Shown: piece after piece, positions 47,501 to 58,139 of the stretch | Numbering within the stretch: position 1 is the first letter of the stretch | How the letters are laid out: the number at the start of each line of letters is the position of its first letter | Assembly: GCA_029168955.1 (NCBI GenBank) | Contig: JAPDOI010000144.1 | Span: 558,001 to 622,000 of the forward strand | Direction: 5' to 3' | Origin: Aplectana chamaeleonis | Taxonomy: Eukaryota > Nematoda > Chromadorea > Rhabditida > Cosmocercidae | DNA length: 64,000 bases | The notes under the pieces: model-generated | What the model was told of the DNA's origin: nothing | Databases searched by the model: none | The model's input: the letters and a program-made list of their open reading frames with translations, nothing else | Made by a program: the position numbers and the translations under genes

Positions 47501-50500
47501 TTATCACAATCGTAGGTGCGAGGCGGTTGTTTTCGGAAATTTCAACTACGAAAATGAAGAAATCATTCTCAAAACCACACCGCTTCTATGATAGTGATAC
47601 AGAAAAGTGCGAGTAGCGGGCAAATGGAGGTTATGTATGTATGTATGTATTTATGTATGTATGTAGCCTTCATTTCCCTGCTACTCGCACTTTTCTGTAT
47701 CACTATCATAGAATTGGTGCGGTTTTCAGAGTGATATCTTCATTTTCATGGTTGAATTTTTTGAAAAACAACCGCTTCGCATCCACGATTGTGATAATAC
47801 GACTGCGAGTAGGGTGGAAATGAAGAATATGTGTGCGTTTCTCTGTGTGTTTGTTTGACCGTTTATTCGGCTTGACTTTTAAGTCGGGCGACCTTACGGG
47901 TACGGGCTCAAGAGCGCGCGGAACGCCGTAGAAAGTTTGTGGGACAAAAATGCGATTGCGCCGGACACCGAAGAAAGTGTTCGGGACCCAAGTGGAAGTG
48001 CGCAGGACGCCGTAGAAAGTGCACGGGACCCAAGGTAGAGTGCGCCGGACGCCGTTGAAAGTGTGCGGGACCCGAGTGGAAGTGCGCAGGACGCCGTAGA
48101 AAGTTTGTGGGACCCAAATGCGATTGCGCCGGACGCCGTAGAAAGTGTGCAGGACCTAAGTGAGAGTGCGCAGGATGCCGTAGAAAGTGTGCGGGACCCG
48201 AGTGGAAGTGCGCAGGACGCCGTACCGAAGAAAGTGTGCGGGACCCAAGGTAGAGTGCGCCGGACGTCGAAGAAAGTGTGCGGGACCCAAGTGGAAGTGC
48301 TCGGGACGCCGTAGAAAGTGTGCGGGACCCAAGGTAGTGTGCGCCGGACGCCGTAGAAAGTGTGCAGGACCTAAGTGGGAGTGCGCAGGACGCCGTAGAA
48401 AGTGTGCGGGACCCGAGTGGAAGTGCGCAGGACGCCGTAGAAAGTTTGTGGAACCCAAATGCGATTGCGCCGGACGCCGAAGAAAGTGTGCGGGACCCAA
48501 GGTAGAGTGCGCCGGATGCCGTAGAAAGTGTGCAGGACCTAAGTGGGAGTGCGCAGGACGCCGTAGAAAGTGTGCGGGACCCGAGTGGAAGTGCGCAGGA
48601 CGCCGTAGAAAGTTTGTGGGACCCAAGTGCGATTGCGCCGGACGCCGTAGAAAGTGTGCAGGACCTAAGTGAGAGTGCGCAGGACGCCGTAGAAAGTGTG
48701 CGGGACCCGAGTGGAAGTGCGCAGGACGCCGTACCGAAGAAAGTGTGCGGGACCCAAGGTAGAGTGCGCTGGACACCGTAGATAGTGTGCAGGACCCAGG
48801 TGGGAGTGCGCATGACGCCGTAGAAAGTTTGTGGGACCCAAATGCGATTGCGCCGGACGCCGAAGAAAGTGTGCGGGACCCAAGTGGAAGTGCTCGGGAC
48901 GCCGTAGAAAGTGTGCGGGACCCAAGGTAGAGTGCGCCGGACGCCGTAGAAAGTGTGCAGGACCTAAGTGGGAGTGCGCAGGACGCCGTAGAAAGTGTGC
49001 GGGACCCGAGTGGAAGTGCGCAGGACGTCGTAGAAAGTTTGTGGAACCCAAATGCGATTGCGCCGGACACCGAAGAAAGTGTGCGGGACCCAAGGTAGAG
49101 CGCGCTGGATGCCGTAGAAAGTGTGCAGGACCTGGCGGGAGTGCGCAGGACGCCGTAGAAAGTGTGCGGGCCCCGAGTGGAAGTGCGCAGGACGCCGTAG
49201 AAAGTTTGTGGGACCCAAATGCGATTGCGCCGGACGCCGAAGAAAGTGTGCGGGACCCGGGTGGAAGTGCGCAGGGCACCGTAGAAAGTGTGCGGGACCC
49301 AAGGTAGAGTGCGCCGGACGCCGTAAAAAGTGTGCAGGACCTAAGTGGGAGTGCGCAGGACGCCGTAGAAAGTTTGTGGGACCCAAATGCGATTGCGCCG
49401 GACGCCGAAGAATGTGTGCGGGACCCAAGTGGGAGTGAGCGGGACGCCGTAGAAAGTGTGCGGGACCCGAGTGGAAGTGCGCAGGACGCCGTAGAAAGTT
49501 TGTGGGACCCAAATGCGATTGCGCCGGACACCGAAGAAAGTGTGCGGGACCCAAGTGGAAGTGCGCAGGACGCCGTAGAAAGTGCGCGGGACCCAAGGTA
49601 GAGTGCGCCAGACGCCGTAGAAAGTGCGCAAGACCTAAGTGGGAGTGCGCAGGACGCCGTAGAAAGTGTGCAGGACCCGAGTGGAAGTGCGCAGGACGCC
49701 GTAGAAAGTTTGTGGGACCCAAATGCGATTACGCCGGACGCCGTAGAAAGTTTGTGGGACCCAAATGCGATTACGCCGGACGCCGAAGAAAGTGTGCGGG
49801 ACCTAAGTGGGAGCCAGTCGGACGCCGTAGAAAGTTTGTGGGACCCAAATGCGATTGCGCCGGACACCGAAGAAAGTGTGCGGGACCCAAGTGGAAGTGC
49901 GCAGGACGCCGTAGGAAGTGCGCGGGACCCAAGGTAGAGTGCGCTGGACGCCGTAGAAAAAGTGCGGGTCCCGAGTGGAAGTGCGCAGGACTCCGTAGAA
50001 AGTTTGTGGGACCCAAATGCGATTGCGCCGGACACCGAAGAAAGTGTGAGGGACCCAAGTGGAAGTGCGCAGGACGCCGTAGAAAGTGCGCGGGACCCAA
50101 GGTAGAGTGCGCCGGACGCCGTAGAAAGTGCGCAAGACCTAAGTGGGAGTGCGCAGGACGCCGTAGAAAGTTTGTGGGACCCAAATGCGATTGCGCCGGA
50201 CGCCGAAGAAAGTGTGCGGGACCCAAGTGGAAGTGCTCGGGACGCCGTAGAAAGTGTGCGGGACCCAAGGTAGAGTGCGCCGGACGTCGTAGAAAGTGTG
50301 CAGGACATAAGTGGGAGTGCGCAGGACGCCGTAGAAAGTGTGCGGGACCCGAGTGGAAGTGCGCAGGACGTCGTAGAAAGTTTGTGGAACCCAAATGCGA
50401 TTGCGCCGGACACCGAAGAAAGTGTGCGGGACCCAAGGTAGAGCGCGCTGGATGCCGTAGAAAGTGTGCAGGACCTAAGTGGGAGTGCGCAGGACGCCGT

Positions 50501-53500
50501 AGAAAGTGTGCGGGACCCGAGTGGAAGTGCGCAGGACGCCGTAGAAAATTTGTGGGACCCAAATGCGATTGCGCCGGACGCCGAAGAAAGTGTGCGGGAC
50601 CCGGGTGGAAGTGCGCAGGGCACCGTAGAAAGTGTGCGGGACAGAAGGTAGAGTGCGCCGGACGCCGTAAAAAGTGTGCAGGACCTAAGTGGGAGTGCGC
50701 AGGACGCCGTAGAGTGTGCGGGACCCAAGTGGAAGTGCGCAGGACGCCGTAGAAAGTTTGTGGAACCCAAATGCGATTGCGCCGGACACCGAAGAAAGTG
50801 TGCGGGACCCAAGGTAGAGCGCGCCGGATGCCGTAGAAAGTGTGCAGGACCTAAGTGGGAGTGCGCAGGACGCCGTTGAAAGTGTGCGGGACCCGAGTGG
50901 AAGTGCGCAGGACGCCGTAGAAAGTTTGTGGGACCCAAGTGCGATTGCGCCGGACGCCGTAGAAAGTGTGCAGGACCTAAGTGAGAGTGCACAGGAAGCC
51001 GTAGAAAGTGTGCGGGACCCAAGGTAGAGTGCGCTGGACGCCGTAGAAAAAGTGCGGGTCCCGAGTGGAAGTGCGCAGGACTCCGTAGAAAGTTTTTGGG
51101 ACCCAAATGCGATTGCGCCGGACACCGAAGAAAGTGTGAGGGACCCAAGTGGAAGTGCGCAGGGCACCGTAGAAAGTGTGCGGGACCCAAGGTAGAGTGC
51201 GCCGGACGCCGTAAAAGTGTGCAGGACCTAAGTGGGAGTGCGCAGGACGCCGTAGAGTGTGCGGGACCCAAGTGGAAGTGCGCAGGACGCCGTAGAAAGT
51301 TTTTGGAACCCAAATACGATTGCGCCGGACACCGAAGAAAGTGTGCGGGACCCAAGGTAGAGCGCGCCGGATGCCGTAGAAAGTGTGCAGGACCTAAGTG
51401 GGAGTGCGCAGGACGCCGTTGAAAGTGTGCGGGACCCGAGTGGAAGTGCGCAGGACGCCGTAGAAAGTTTGTGGGACCCAAATGCGATTGCGCCGGACGC
51501 CGAAGAAAGTGTGCGGGACCCAAGTGGGAGTGAGCCGGACGCCGTAGAAAGTATGCGGGACCCGAGTGGAAGTGTGCAGGACGCCGTAGAAAGTTTGTAA
51601 GACCCAAATGCGATTGCGCCGGACACCTAAGAAAGTGTGCGGAACCCAAGTGGAAGTGCGCAGGACGCCGTAGAAAGTGCGCAAAACCTAAGTTGGAGTG
51701 CGAAGGACGCCGTAGAAAGTGTGCGGGACCCGAGTGGAAGTGCACAGGACGCCGTAGAAAGTTTGTGGGACCCAAATGCGATTGCGCCGGACACCTAAGA
51801 AAGTGTGCGGGACCCAAGGTAGAGTGCGCAGGGCACCTAGAAAGTGTGCGGGACCCAACTGGGAGTGCGCAGGACGCCGAAGAAAGTGTGCGGGACCGAA
51901 GTGGGTGATCACAGAACTTTAAAACCGTTCTGTGTGTCTATAAGAGAGTGTATAGCACCCCTTTCTTCACGTCCAATCCCCTAACCACTCATTTAAACCG
52001 CTTAGCTGTTTAGGCCCCGGTCATAGTTGGATGAGCCGACGTCTCCAGCCCGGTCGATACACACAGAATGCATTGAAAATGGGATGCAAAAATCACTCGG
52101 TGTATCCCCTCGCCCGCACCCCCAACACCCCCAACACCCACCCGGTCGATACGTATGAACAACATGGTGATTTGAAGCTGAGAAAATCACTCGGTGTATC
52201 CCCCGCCCCCGGTCGATACGTATGTTTAAGATGTTAAAATGATGGAGTGAAGTTGAGAAAATCACTCGGTGTATCCGACGCGGTCGGTATCCATGCAATA
52301 CGTGGATGACGGCGGATGAGTAAATCTCCGGGTGGGCGGGCCTATGATAAAACATTGCGTATCACTAGAAAGCTAACCTTACTGCTACCTCCGTTACTTC
52401 ACCATACTCGCCTCCACTATTTCTCTGAACAGGTGCAATCCTGTTGGCCACGTAATCATCGTCATATCTAGTTGGATGCACCGAAAGATTTTCTTAACCT
52501 CACTCCATCATTTTAAACATACGTATCGACCGGGTGGGTGTTAGGGGGTTTTGGGGGTGCGGGGGGGTGTTGGGGGTGCGGGGGTGCGAGGGGTGCGGGG
52601 GATGCAGATGCAAATAGCACCAACTCTGACCGGGGCCTTATATGCACCAACCTTTCTAAATCGGGTTTATATACGATAGAAATGTGAGTTAATCAAAATA
52701 TGCATCCAGAGAACACAAACATCATTACACTTCATTTGGCAATAGAGGTAGCAGGGTGTCGGTTGGTCATGGAGGCATTTACTAAATCTCAAACAGCGGT
52801 TGTCTTTATCATGACAGAAATGAATATAAATGAACTATAACTTTAGGACCTCCTAAAACTAAAGAAGGGTCGGTGTGCAACTGCATTAGAAAGGAGTTTA
52901 GCAGGGTTTGCAAGGTTTGAAATGCTTTGTAATTTCTGATTGCTCGAGTGTTGTCGTCGACACCAGCTCATGTGCCGGCGCAACCAAATTCCAGCGACAG
53001 AGGCCGGCGATAGCCGGCAAACGTTAGATCTTTTGTACGCCAATTCACATAGAATCAGCGGATTTCGATTCATTCGCCTTATACTCAAGACGCCGGCGAA
53101 GCCGGCAAATGGGCTGGCGTAGCCGGACCCCAGCGGCAGAGGCCGGCGTCAGCCGGCCGACGTATATGTGAGATTAATGTTCACAGAAAATAGAGGCCAC
53201 CTTATCAGAGTCTTCCATCCAATTGACTGAGAAGAGATCTCCGAGACACGGCAGGTCCATATCAGTATCGCAGTAAGTTCCCCACGAGGACTCTTCTTCA
53301 TTTGAAGCCGTAATAGCATACACTGAAATGTTTTAAGGGTACGAGATGGATGAGGTCTGGGGCGGCATGCATACTCGGAGGAGTGGGTTGGGGTTGAACA
53401 GGTTTGGGGCGTCGGCGCGCTTCACGATAGCAGCGCGAAGGCTGAAATAGGGTTTGGGAAGCACCGAAAAATAATTCCCTCTCCAACTCTACCTAGGAGG

Positions 53501-56500
53501 GTGGGGCAGCCGAAACTCCACTGAGACTCAAATTATTGATTATCTCCAGCACTCGCATTGAAATCATCAAACGCGCCGACGCCCGAAACCCTGCCCGACC
53601 CCAACCTAACCGGCCTCGTACGTGCATGCCGCCCTTGGGGCGATTTAAATGGGGTTTAGTTTCGGGGTCACCGCTGTTGTGTCACTCTGACTACAACTCT
53701 TCTGCTGAAATTAAGGGGTTCATAGTTCGCAATAGTCTAGTGGCACCAGTTCGCTGTTCCTAGACCGTTCAGTACCATGTCTATCTGTCTATTTCTTTCA
53801 AGGTTTTATCACTGTACCCTTTATAAAACGTCGTATTTCAAATCATTCGAGGCGCGGGCTGCGCGCGCGACGCCTCGGCCTCCGTCTGCCCTACGCTCTC
53901 TCACTGTCTCCAAACTCCGCTCCGCATAAGCACGCGTAGGAACCAAGTGAATTTCGCCGTTTTATAGCCTGTATATATTCTTACTGATACTGGGTGACTC
54001 ATAGATGAATGTTTATCGCTAATATTGAGACATTTCGATCAAAACTTACCGAATGCTCGACATTTCTACAAATAGAAATGAAGGACGGTTTAACTGGTTT
54101 TCTCTGTTTCTGTCTAGCTTATGAACATTAGCAAAGAGTAATTTACGTAAGGAGTATAGGTGGGTCTTCAGAGCCCGTTCAGCTCATGCCGCCCCAACAG
54201 CCCAGAAAATAATTAGATATTTCAGATCCTACAGCGTGATCGTGTTGTCGTCTTGTTGGCAAGGTGGAACTGGTAAGAACTAGCCTCCTAACCTTCTACA
54301 CGTTCTACCTACTCTGCCAATTCAAGACTTGATGCTTCGCGGGGAACGGCCTGTTACGTATTCTGTTATCATAAGGCATGAAATTCGTCTTTAGCGCTGT
54401 CATCTTATTCGCGCAAAGTGCTGAGCGGCTGGATATCAGCCAGCGCAAAGAGTGAATTCGCCGCCAACGGAAGTTACCTATCCACATCAATGTTGACCGA
54501 GGAGTGCGGTCTGTTTTTGCAATAATTTCGAATTTCTTCTGCACACTTTAATTTCGCTGTAAACTCGCATGATTTCGCGTCGCATTCACCCCAAACTTGG
54601 GTCATATTCACACCATTGTCACCACCTACTCTTGCAGCATTCTCACCCGTACATTAAATTTGACGCGAAAAAAGTAGAATTGAAGCTCACATGTACGCAA
54701 GCATCAAGCATCTTTTGCCCAGGCACCAAATTCCGAGCCGGCAGAGTAGCGGTACCCGTGGAGCGCGACTGTCCTACTCCAGGACCACACGCCGACAGGG
54801 TCAATTTGCCCTTCTCCGTCGCCACGCTATGTAATTTTGCACGATTCGCAGGTCTCAATAAAATTCAAGCCCGACATGTTCCTTCGTCTTCAACTTCCAA
54901 TTGGTAGCCTCCACTCCAAGTATAATTCGCCATGTTCCGTGAACGAAGGTGGTAGACGTTGTTGTGTTCGGTTCAGAACACGGATCTGGTGAAGGCGATT
55001 CGTTCAATAGAGTTTAGGCCTATGATGAAGAAAAAAGTTGTTTTATGTTCTTACATTACTTGGAAAAGTAGAAATAGAACAACTTCAACACCTTGCATAA
55101 TGGACTCACTCGAGTGACATGTTAGGGTATCGTAGTTTTGACAACTTTCGAGCGTGGTCGTATTCCTGAGGCAGTTAGCTGCGCTTGACCTTGCCTCTCT
55201 CTTCGTGTTCATTTACTCCATAGAGAAACATTACCCAATGAAATTACAAAAATATGTGTGGTAATTATTGAATCGCAGCATCGTATTGGGGAGACACATG
55301 ACGCTATTGATGGCGCCGCAATGCCACCTTCAACCGAGCTTGCGGGCCAAAATGGATCCGAAATTCAGATAAAGCGGCCTGAAGGCAGTGGTATCGAAAA
55401 AATATGCTTGTGTGCTTTCTCTCTCTGAACCTTTTCTGAATTTAGAGAAGAAGGACCTATAAGAAAAGTTTGCGAAAAAACCCTGTCTTAGGCCAAATTT
55501 TGAGCCTGAACTTTCATGAATTTTAATGGTGGTCGGGCCCAACCCATGTCGTCGCCTTTTTTCATGGTTCGCGGTCATAAATTTGAACCAGAACACTATA
55601 TCAAGCTAGTCTGATAAGAAATGAAAGAACATCGACTTCTATCGAAACGCATTGCGCAAGACTTATATATCAAAAATTACCCTTGAGATTGAACTGTCCC
55701 TTTTAGGTCCAGTTCAGACTTTGTCGAAAAACCTGCCGAGTCCGACTGAGTCCGAATGAGTTCGGGGTGGAAAACCTGCTGAGTCCCACTGAGTCCGGTT
55801 GCCCCCAGCGCCAACCAACTCCTCTGCGAAACACGCAATTGATAGTGACGATTATCACCTCAGCTGTGAATCGGAACGTGTTTGGTGGCTGATTTTTCTT
55901 GTTTTCAACATGTCTGAATCTGATTTCCGTATCAGCAGCAGGTGGGGCAGAGCGCAGACGACGAGAGTCGAGATGCGGCGGGACTCGGCAGGTCGCAGTC
56001 GGCCGAAAAAAATGCACTCAAATCACGTGTGAAACTCCTTTATCGACCGGGTGGGGTGAGGACGATTTCGGTGGGACTCAGTGGGACTCAGTCGGTGCCC
56101 GCCCTTGTACGCATGAGAACCATCAGTATCGACCGGGTGGACTGCGGTGGGCATCAGACGGTCGCAGTCGGACTCAGCGGGTTGATTTTTTTGCACCCGT
56201 CTTCCACGAATTCGATGCTTATCGACCCGGTGGGACTCAGTAGATCCACCGACTATGACGGGGGCCTTAGAGCAGTGGTTCTGCATTTCAAAATTTTCAC
56301 ATATATGAGCGGCTATTCTTCGCCTACTCCACAACTTCCTGGAGTGAAAACTTGGCATTTCTGTAAAAGAAACAAACCGTCTATGTTATTCGGTAGTACA
56401 TCCTTAAACATCGAACCGCTTTCACAAGCCTCCAGATAGAAGACGAGTTGATTGAAACGTTTATGCTTGTGCATCCACTTCAGAGCGTCGTTCAGTGTTT

Positions 56501-56829
56501 CCACAGTCAGCTGTAAAAAATTAGTTCCCGTTACTTTTCACTCCCATTCGAAGCGACTCGCAGTGTAGAGAAAAAATAATTTATTGTCACCGTACTAAGT
56601 CGTCCGGGAACGATATAACACCAACACCTCCATGGTCAGTGAAGTAAACGAAGATTCGATCATCTTTAGTGCTAAAATATGACGTTTCCAAGAGCTCTGA
56701 CCCTTGGCGACAAGTTATTGAATGGCGTTATGTACGCACCTGTTAACCACCCTCCCATTCCCGCCTTGTACAGCTTTCGCATCTCCCTTGAGAATGTGGA
56801 TGAAGTTTTCGGGAGTAACCGCATCACCC
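44404..56829 (-). CDS. LGMN: Legumain (asparaginyl endopeptidase, C13), nine exons, N-terminus missing
   Basis: The exons are 56740-56829, 56596-56671, 56378-56510, 53201-53322, 45494-45661, 45318-45437, 45173-45240, 44964-45060 and 44404-44526. Every junction has GT/AG borders and matching phase, giving ~332 residues. Catalytic His is in [11 protein letters not shown] and catalytic Cys in [10 protein letters not shown]. Further family blocks are [46 protein letters not shown] and [15 protein letters not shown]. The C-terminal prodomain has Cys at NLNCHDK, QICID, NNLC and RTTC. Legumain is a lysosomal/secreted cysteine protease that cuts after Asn; the prodomain is removed on activation. The ~110 N-terminal residues, with signal peptide and first strands, lie upstream and I could not find them to base 64,000. 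The ~7.5-kb intron holds the minisatellite. Catalytic residues are intact in what is visible. Confidence 0.93.
44964..45060 (-). CDS. LGMN: Legumain exon: prodomain with NLNCHD
   Basis: Begins by completing the Arg codon of the previous exon, then [20 protein letters not shown] and on to CIDVNK; donor GTACGT. Confidence 0.9.
45173..45240 (-). CDS. LGMN: Legumain exon: [13 protein letters not shown]
   Basis: A 68-nt exon between ACTTCAG and GTGAAC encoding [16 protein letters not shown] and QDPSE plus two bases. It is too short to stand out as an open frame and is supported mainly by phase and borders on both sides. Confidence 0.85.
45318..45437 (-). CDS. LGMN: Legumain exon: SRDVEL to AKIYE
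   Basis: Acceptor [26 protein letters not shown], donor GTGAGT. It matches the start of the C-terminal prodomain (SRDVP...-type segment). Phase 0 at both ends. Confidence 0.9.
45494..45661 (-). CDS. LGMN: Legumain exon: [11 protein letters not shown] to PNDTITE
   Basis: Starts [20 protein letters not shown], with two potential N-glycosylation sequons (NLT, NES), then [14 protein letters not shown] and VSWFQG. Donor GTGAGA. It corresponds to the end of the catalytic domain. Confidence 0.92.
45720..47034. other. Legumain intron sequence, no feature recognised
   Basis: One fragment at ~46,275-46,325 (CGCTTCCCGCTAGGCAGCGTCG) resembles the core of the ATCGTCC MITE family. The rest is unassigned. 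Confidence 0.4.
47035..47224. mobile_element. Palindromic MITE with GGGCCCGTATGCATGAACG ends
   Basis: GGGCCCGTATGCATGAACGG and its inverse, with a second strong inverted pair in the core (GTGCTCTATGCGTCTGTCT / AGACAGACCCATAGAGCAC). The ends resemble the GGCCGTATRCACATC foldback around the Penelope-like cluster. Confidence 0.75.
47430..47825. repeat. GTAT microsatellites flanking an inverted repeat
   Basis: (GTAT)n runs at ~47,444-47,470 and 47,633-47,668 are each followed by GTAGCCTTCATTTCC and CGCTACTCGCA-like blocks. Segments around TTTTCTGTATCACTATCATA and AGAACGGTTGTTTTC-like text recur in inverted order. Confidence 0.6.
47921..51905. repeat. 42-bp minisatellite, ~95 units, in the legumain intron
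   Basis: The unit is 42 bp, for example GTGTGCGGGACCCGAGTGGA followed by AGTGCGCAGGACGCCGTAGA and AA. At least four variants recur (CCCGAGTGGAAGTG, CCCAAATGCGATTG, CCCAAGGTAGAGTG, CCTAAGTGGGAGTG), often in the order 4-1-2-3, giving a ~168-bp higher-order period. Because 42 is three times fourteen, both strands read without stops for up to ~1,050 codons as 14-residue repeats ([14 protein letters not shown] on minus, [14 protein letters not shown] on plus). No ATG context, splice site or known family supports translation. Confidence 0.95.
52013..52637. mobile_element. TTA-target (Harbinger-like) MITE with GGCCCCGGTCA ends
   Basis: GGCCCCGGTCATAGTTGG and its inverse CCAACTCTGACCGGGGCC, flanked by TTA at 52,010-52,012 and 52,638-52,640. 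The interior has three ACCCGGTCGATACGTATG / AAAATCACTCGGTGTATCCC blocks and a G-run-rich stretch (GGGGGTGTTGGGGGTGCGGG) near the right end. Confidence 0.8.
52970..53165. repeat. Direct repeats GCCGGCGATAGCCGGC flanking ~80 bp
   Basis: Two ~50-bp direct copies (CCAGCGACAGAGGCCGGCGA...) plus shorter GCCGGC palindromes. The right copy ends ~36 bp from the donor of the adjacent legumain exon. Confidence 0.6.
53201..53322 (-). CDS. LGMN: Legumain exon: [17 protein letters not shown]
   Basis: Acceptor AACATTTCAG; TG completes a Val codon with the previous exon, then [17 protein letters not shown] and [16 protein letters not shown]; donor GTGGCC. The EESSWGTYC wording is nearer the plant vacuolar-processing-enzyme form than the mammalian one. 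Confidence 0.92.
53330..55377. other. Legumain intron sequence, no feature recognised
   Basis: A few GC-rich patches, for example GCGGGCTGCGCGCGCGACGC near 53,855. No repeat partner or exon found. Confidence 0.35.
55378..55605. repeat. Partial TTTAAA-target element, 'TATGCTTGT' subfamily
   Basis: GAAGGCAGTGGTATCGAAAA, ATATGCTTGTGTGCTTTCTC, TTTTAATGGTGGTCGGGCCC align with 32,812 and 61,001 elements. The right end is missing. Confidence 0.6.
55706..56266. mobile_element. TTA-target (Harbinger-like) MITE with GACTCAGTGGGACTC motifs
   Basis: Flanked by TTA at 55,703-55,705 and 56,267-56,269. The terminal inverted match is weak (GGTCCAGTTCAGAC / GGCCCCCGTCATAG on the inverse), but internal blocks (ATCGACCGGGTGGGACTCAG and their inverses) are clear. 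It lies 112 bp from a legumain exon. Confidence 0.55.
56378..56510 (-). CDS. LGMN: Legumain exon with the catalytic Cys
   Basis: Acceptor [30 protein letters not shown], then [14 protein letters not shown] and LPNNID plus one base; donor GTTTGT. Cys of EACESGS is the nucleophile. Confidence 0.93.
56596..56671 (-). CDS. LGMN: Legumain exon with the catalytic His
   Basis: A 76-nt exon: split Ser codon, [25 protein letters not shown]; donor GTACGG. His of TDHG is the general base. Confidence 0.92.
56740..56829 (-). CDS. LGMN: Legumain exon: [14 protein letters not shown]
   Basis: Acceptor ACACTTCCAG, then [17 protein letters not shown] and GGNGRVVN plus two bases; donor GTGCGT. The incoming phase needs two bases from an upstream exon that I could not find in the window. 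Confidence 0.9.
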
Positions 56830-56899
56830 TGGAAGTGTAGCTAAAGGCTGTGCTCTTGTTGACTGCTAAACTCGACGGCTGGATGTAAGACACAACTTT

Positions 56900-57834
56900 T
56901 AGACCTGACAAATTGTCTCAATGGAAAAGTGTCCCTGACTGCGTAAATCTGTCTGCTTCACAATAAATTCCGTTCTGCCACAATGGTGTGCATTCACCTA
57001 TGACGGATTTAGACTATAATTTGAATGAACCTCTCTTACCGGTTTAACAATCCAATTTTGAAATTGGGGAACTGCTCATCAGTGCAGCTCTTCGCATAAT
57101 CGACTCAATTCTTACGTACATTTCATGCAACTGTCCTTATTATGGCATACAGTATTTAACAATTTGAGTGCTCCAAACTCCTTGCTTAGCCTAGCGAACT
57201 TGAGGAAGATTGCTCATTGCGCAAACCCTGGGTTTGCCGATTAGGGTTGGGTTCAGTTTCGGCGCAACCCAATCAATTTAATAACCCATCGGAAAATGTG
57301 TTTGGGTTTCTGGAACCCGAGGCGGGAGCGAAGGTCCGCGCAACCCAACGCAAAATGAGCAGGTAGATAATGCGCTCTAGCGCCATTTGCAGAAATAATG
57401 TCATTTGGTGTGTAAAAATCACCCACTGTGAGTGCGCTCACTACCTACATACATATATACGTGATTGAGGAGATCGCCAGCATCTTTTCTCGAAATCTTT
57501 TCGTGTTTGATAGCCTACCTGAAAAATATTTGACTCAAACGCTGGCTGGAAGGATTTTGCACATTTCTGAGCCTTTTTGAACCTTTAGACTTCCAAAAAA
57601 TTCAAGTCTTCCCTTTCCTCCTATGTTTCCGTCATCATCTTTCATTTTCCCTCTTCTTTCATTTGCCAAATTTTCTACACCCCAGCATCTCATGTAATTC
57701 TTCTGTGCCACCCTGATTTAGCTAGTGTTCATTTCTCATCCTAGTTTTAATTGTCTTCGAAATTCCATCGTTCTCTCCTTTCTATAGGTTCTATTTTCTT
57801 GTTCTTCTACCCACCTAAGTTCATATTTTTGCAG
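56900..57834. other. Upstream of visible legumain exons, nothing recognised
   Basis: I looked on the minus strand for the NYRHQADV and MYDD segments expected of legumain and saw neither. AACCCAACCC / GGGTTGGGTT words at 57,225-57,350 recur at 63,090-63,200. Confidence 0.4.
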
Positions 57835-58044
57835 AAAGGCAACAAGAAGGAAGTTGTGTTCTCATGGATCTGTGGTGAAACAGATGTGATCGAGATAAAC
57901 GGAACATCTATAAGAATATGCTCTAATGAATTTTTAGTACCAACTGCATGCACTGAAAGGTTTTCCCAGGCTTGGACCGTTGTTTTGTTACATAGATTCT
58001 ATTTTTCCTTTTCGAATCTATATCCAGTGAAGGGTGTATTACAG
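57835..58044 (+). CDS. Candidate plus-strand exon, unknown protein
   Basis: A 210-nt segment bounded by CATATTTTTGCAG and CAG|GTGCGC reads for 70 codons without a stop in phase 0 at both ends (KGNKKEVVFSWICGETDVIE and onward). Composition is protein-like, but I recognise no domain and see no partner exon. It could equally be chance or a transposon remnant. Confidence 0.22.
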
Positions 58045-58139
58045 GTGCGCAAATATAGTGTCTTACTCTACTGTGTACGCTGCACCTTTTCCAATACGCC
58101 AGTACTTTCCAAAACTGAGGAAGGGCACTGAATTCATCC

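Noticed and set aside
48665..51817. A 1,050-codon minus-strand protein of 14-residue repeats
   Set aside because: It lies wholly within the 42-bp tandem array; other frames on both strands are equally open, there is no start context, and it sits in a host intron. Kept only as a low-interest finding.
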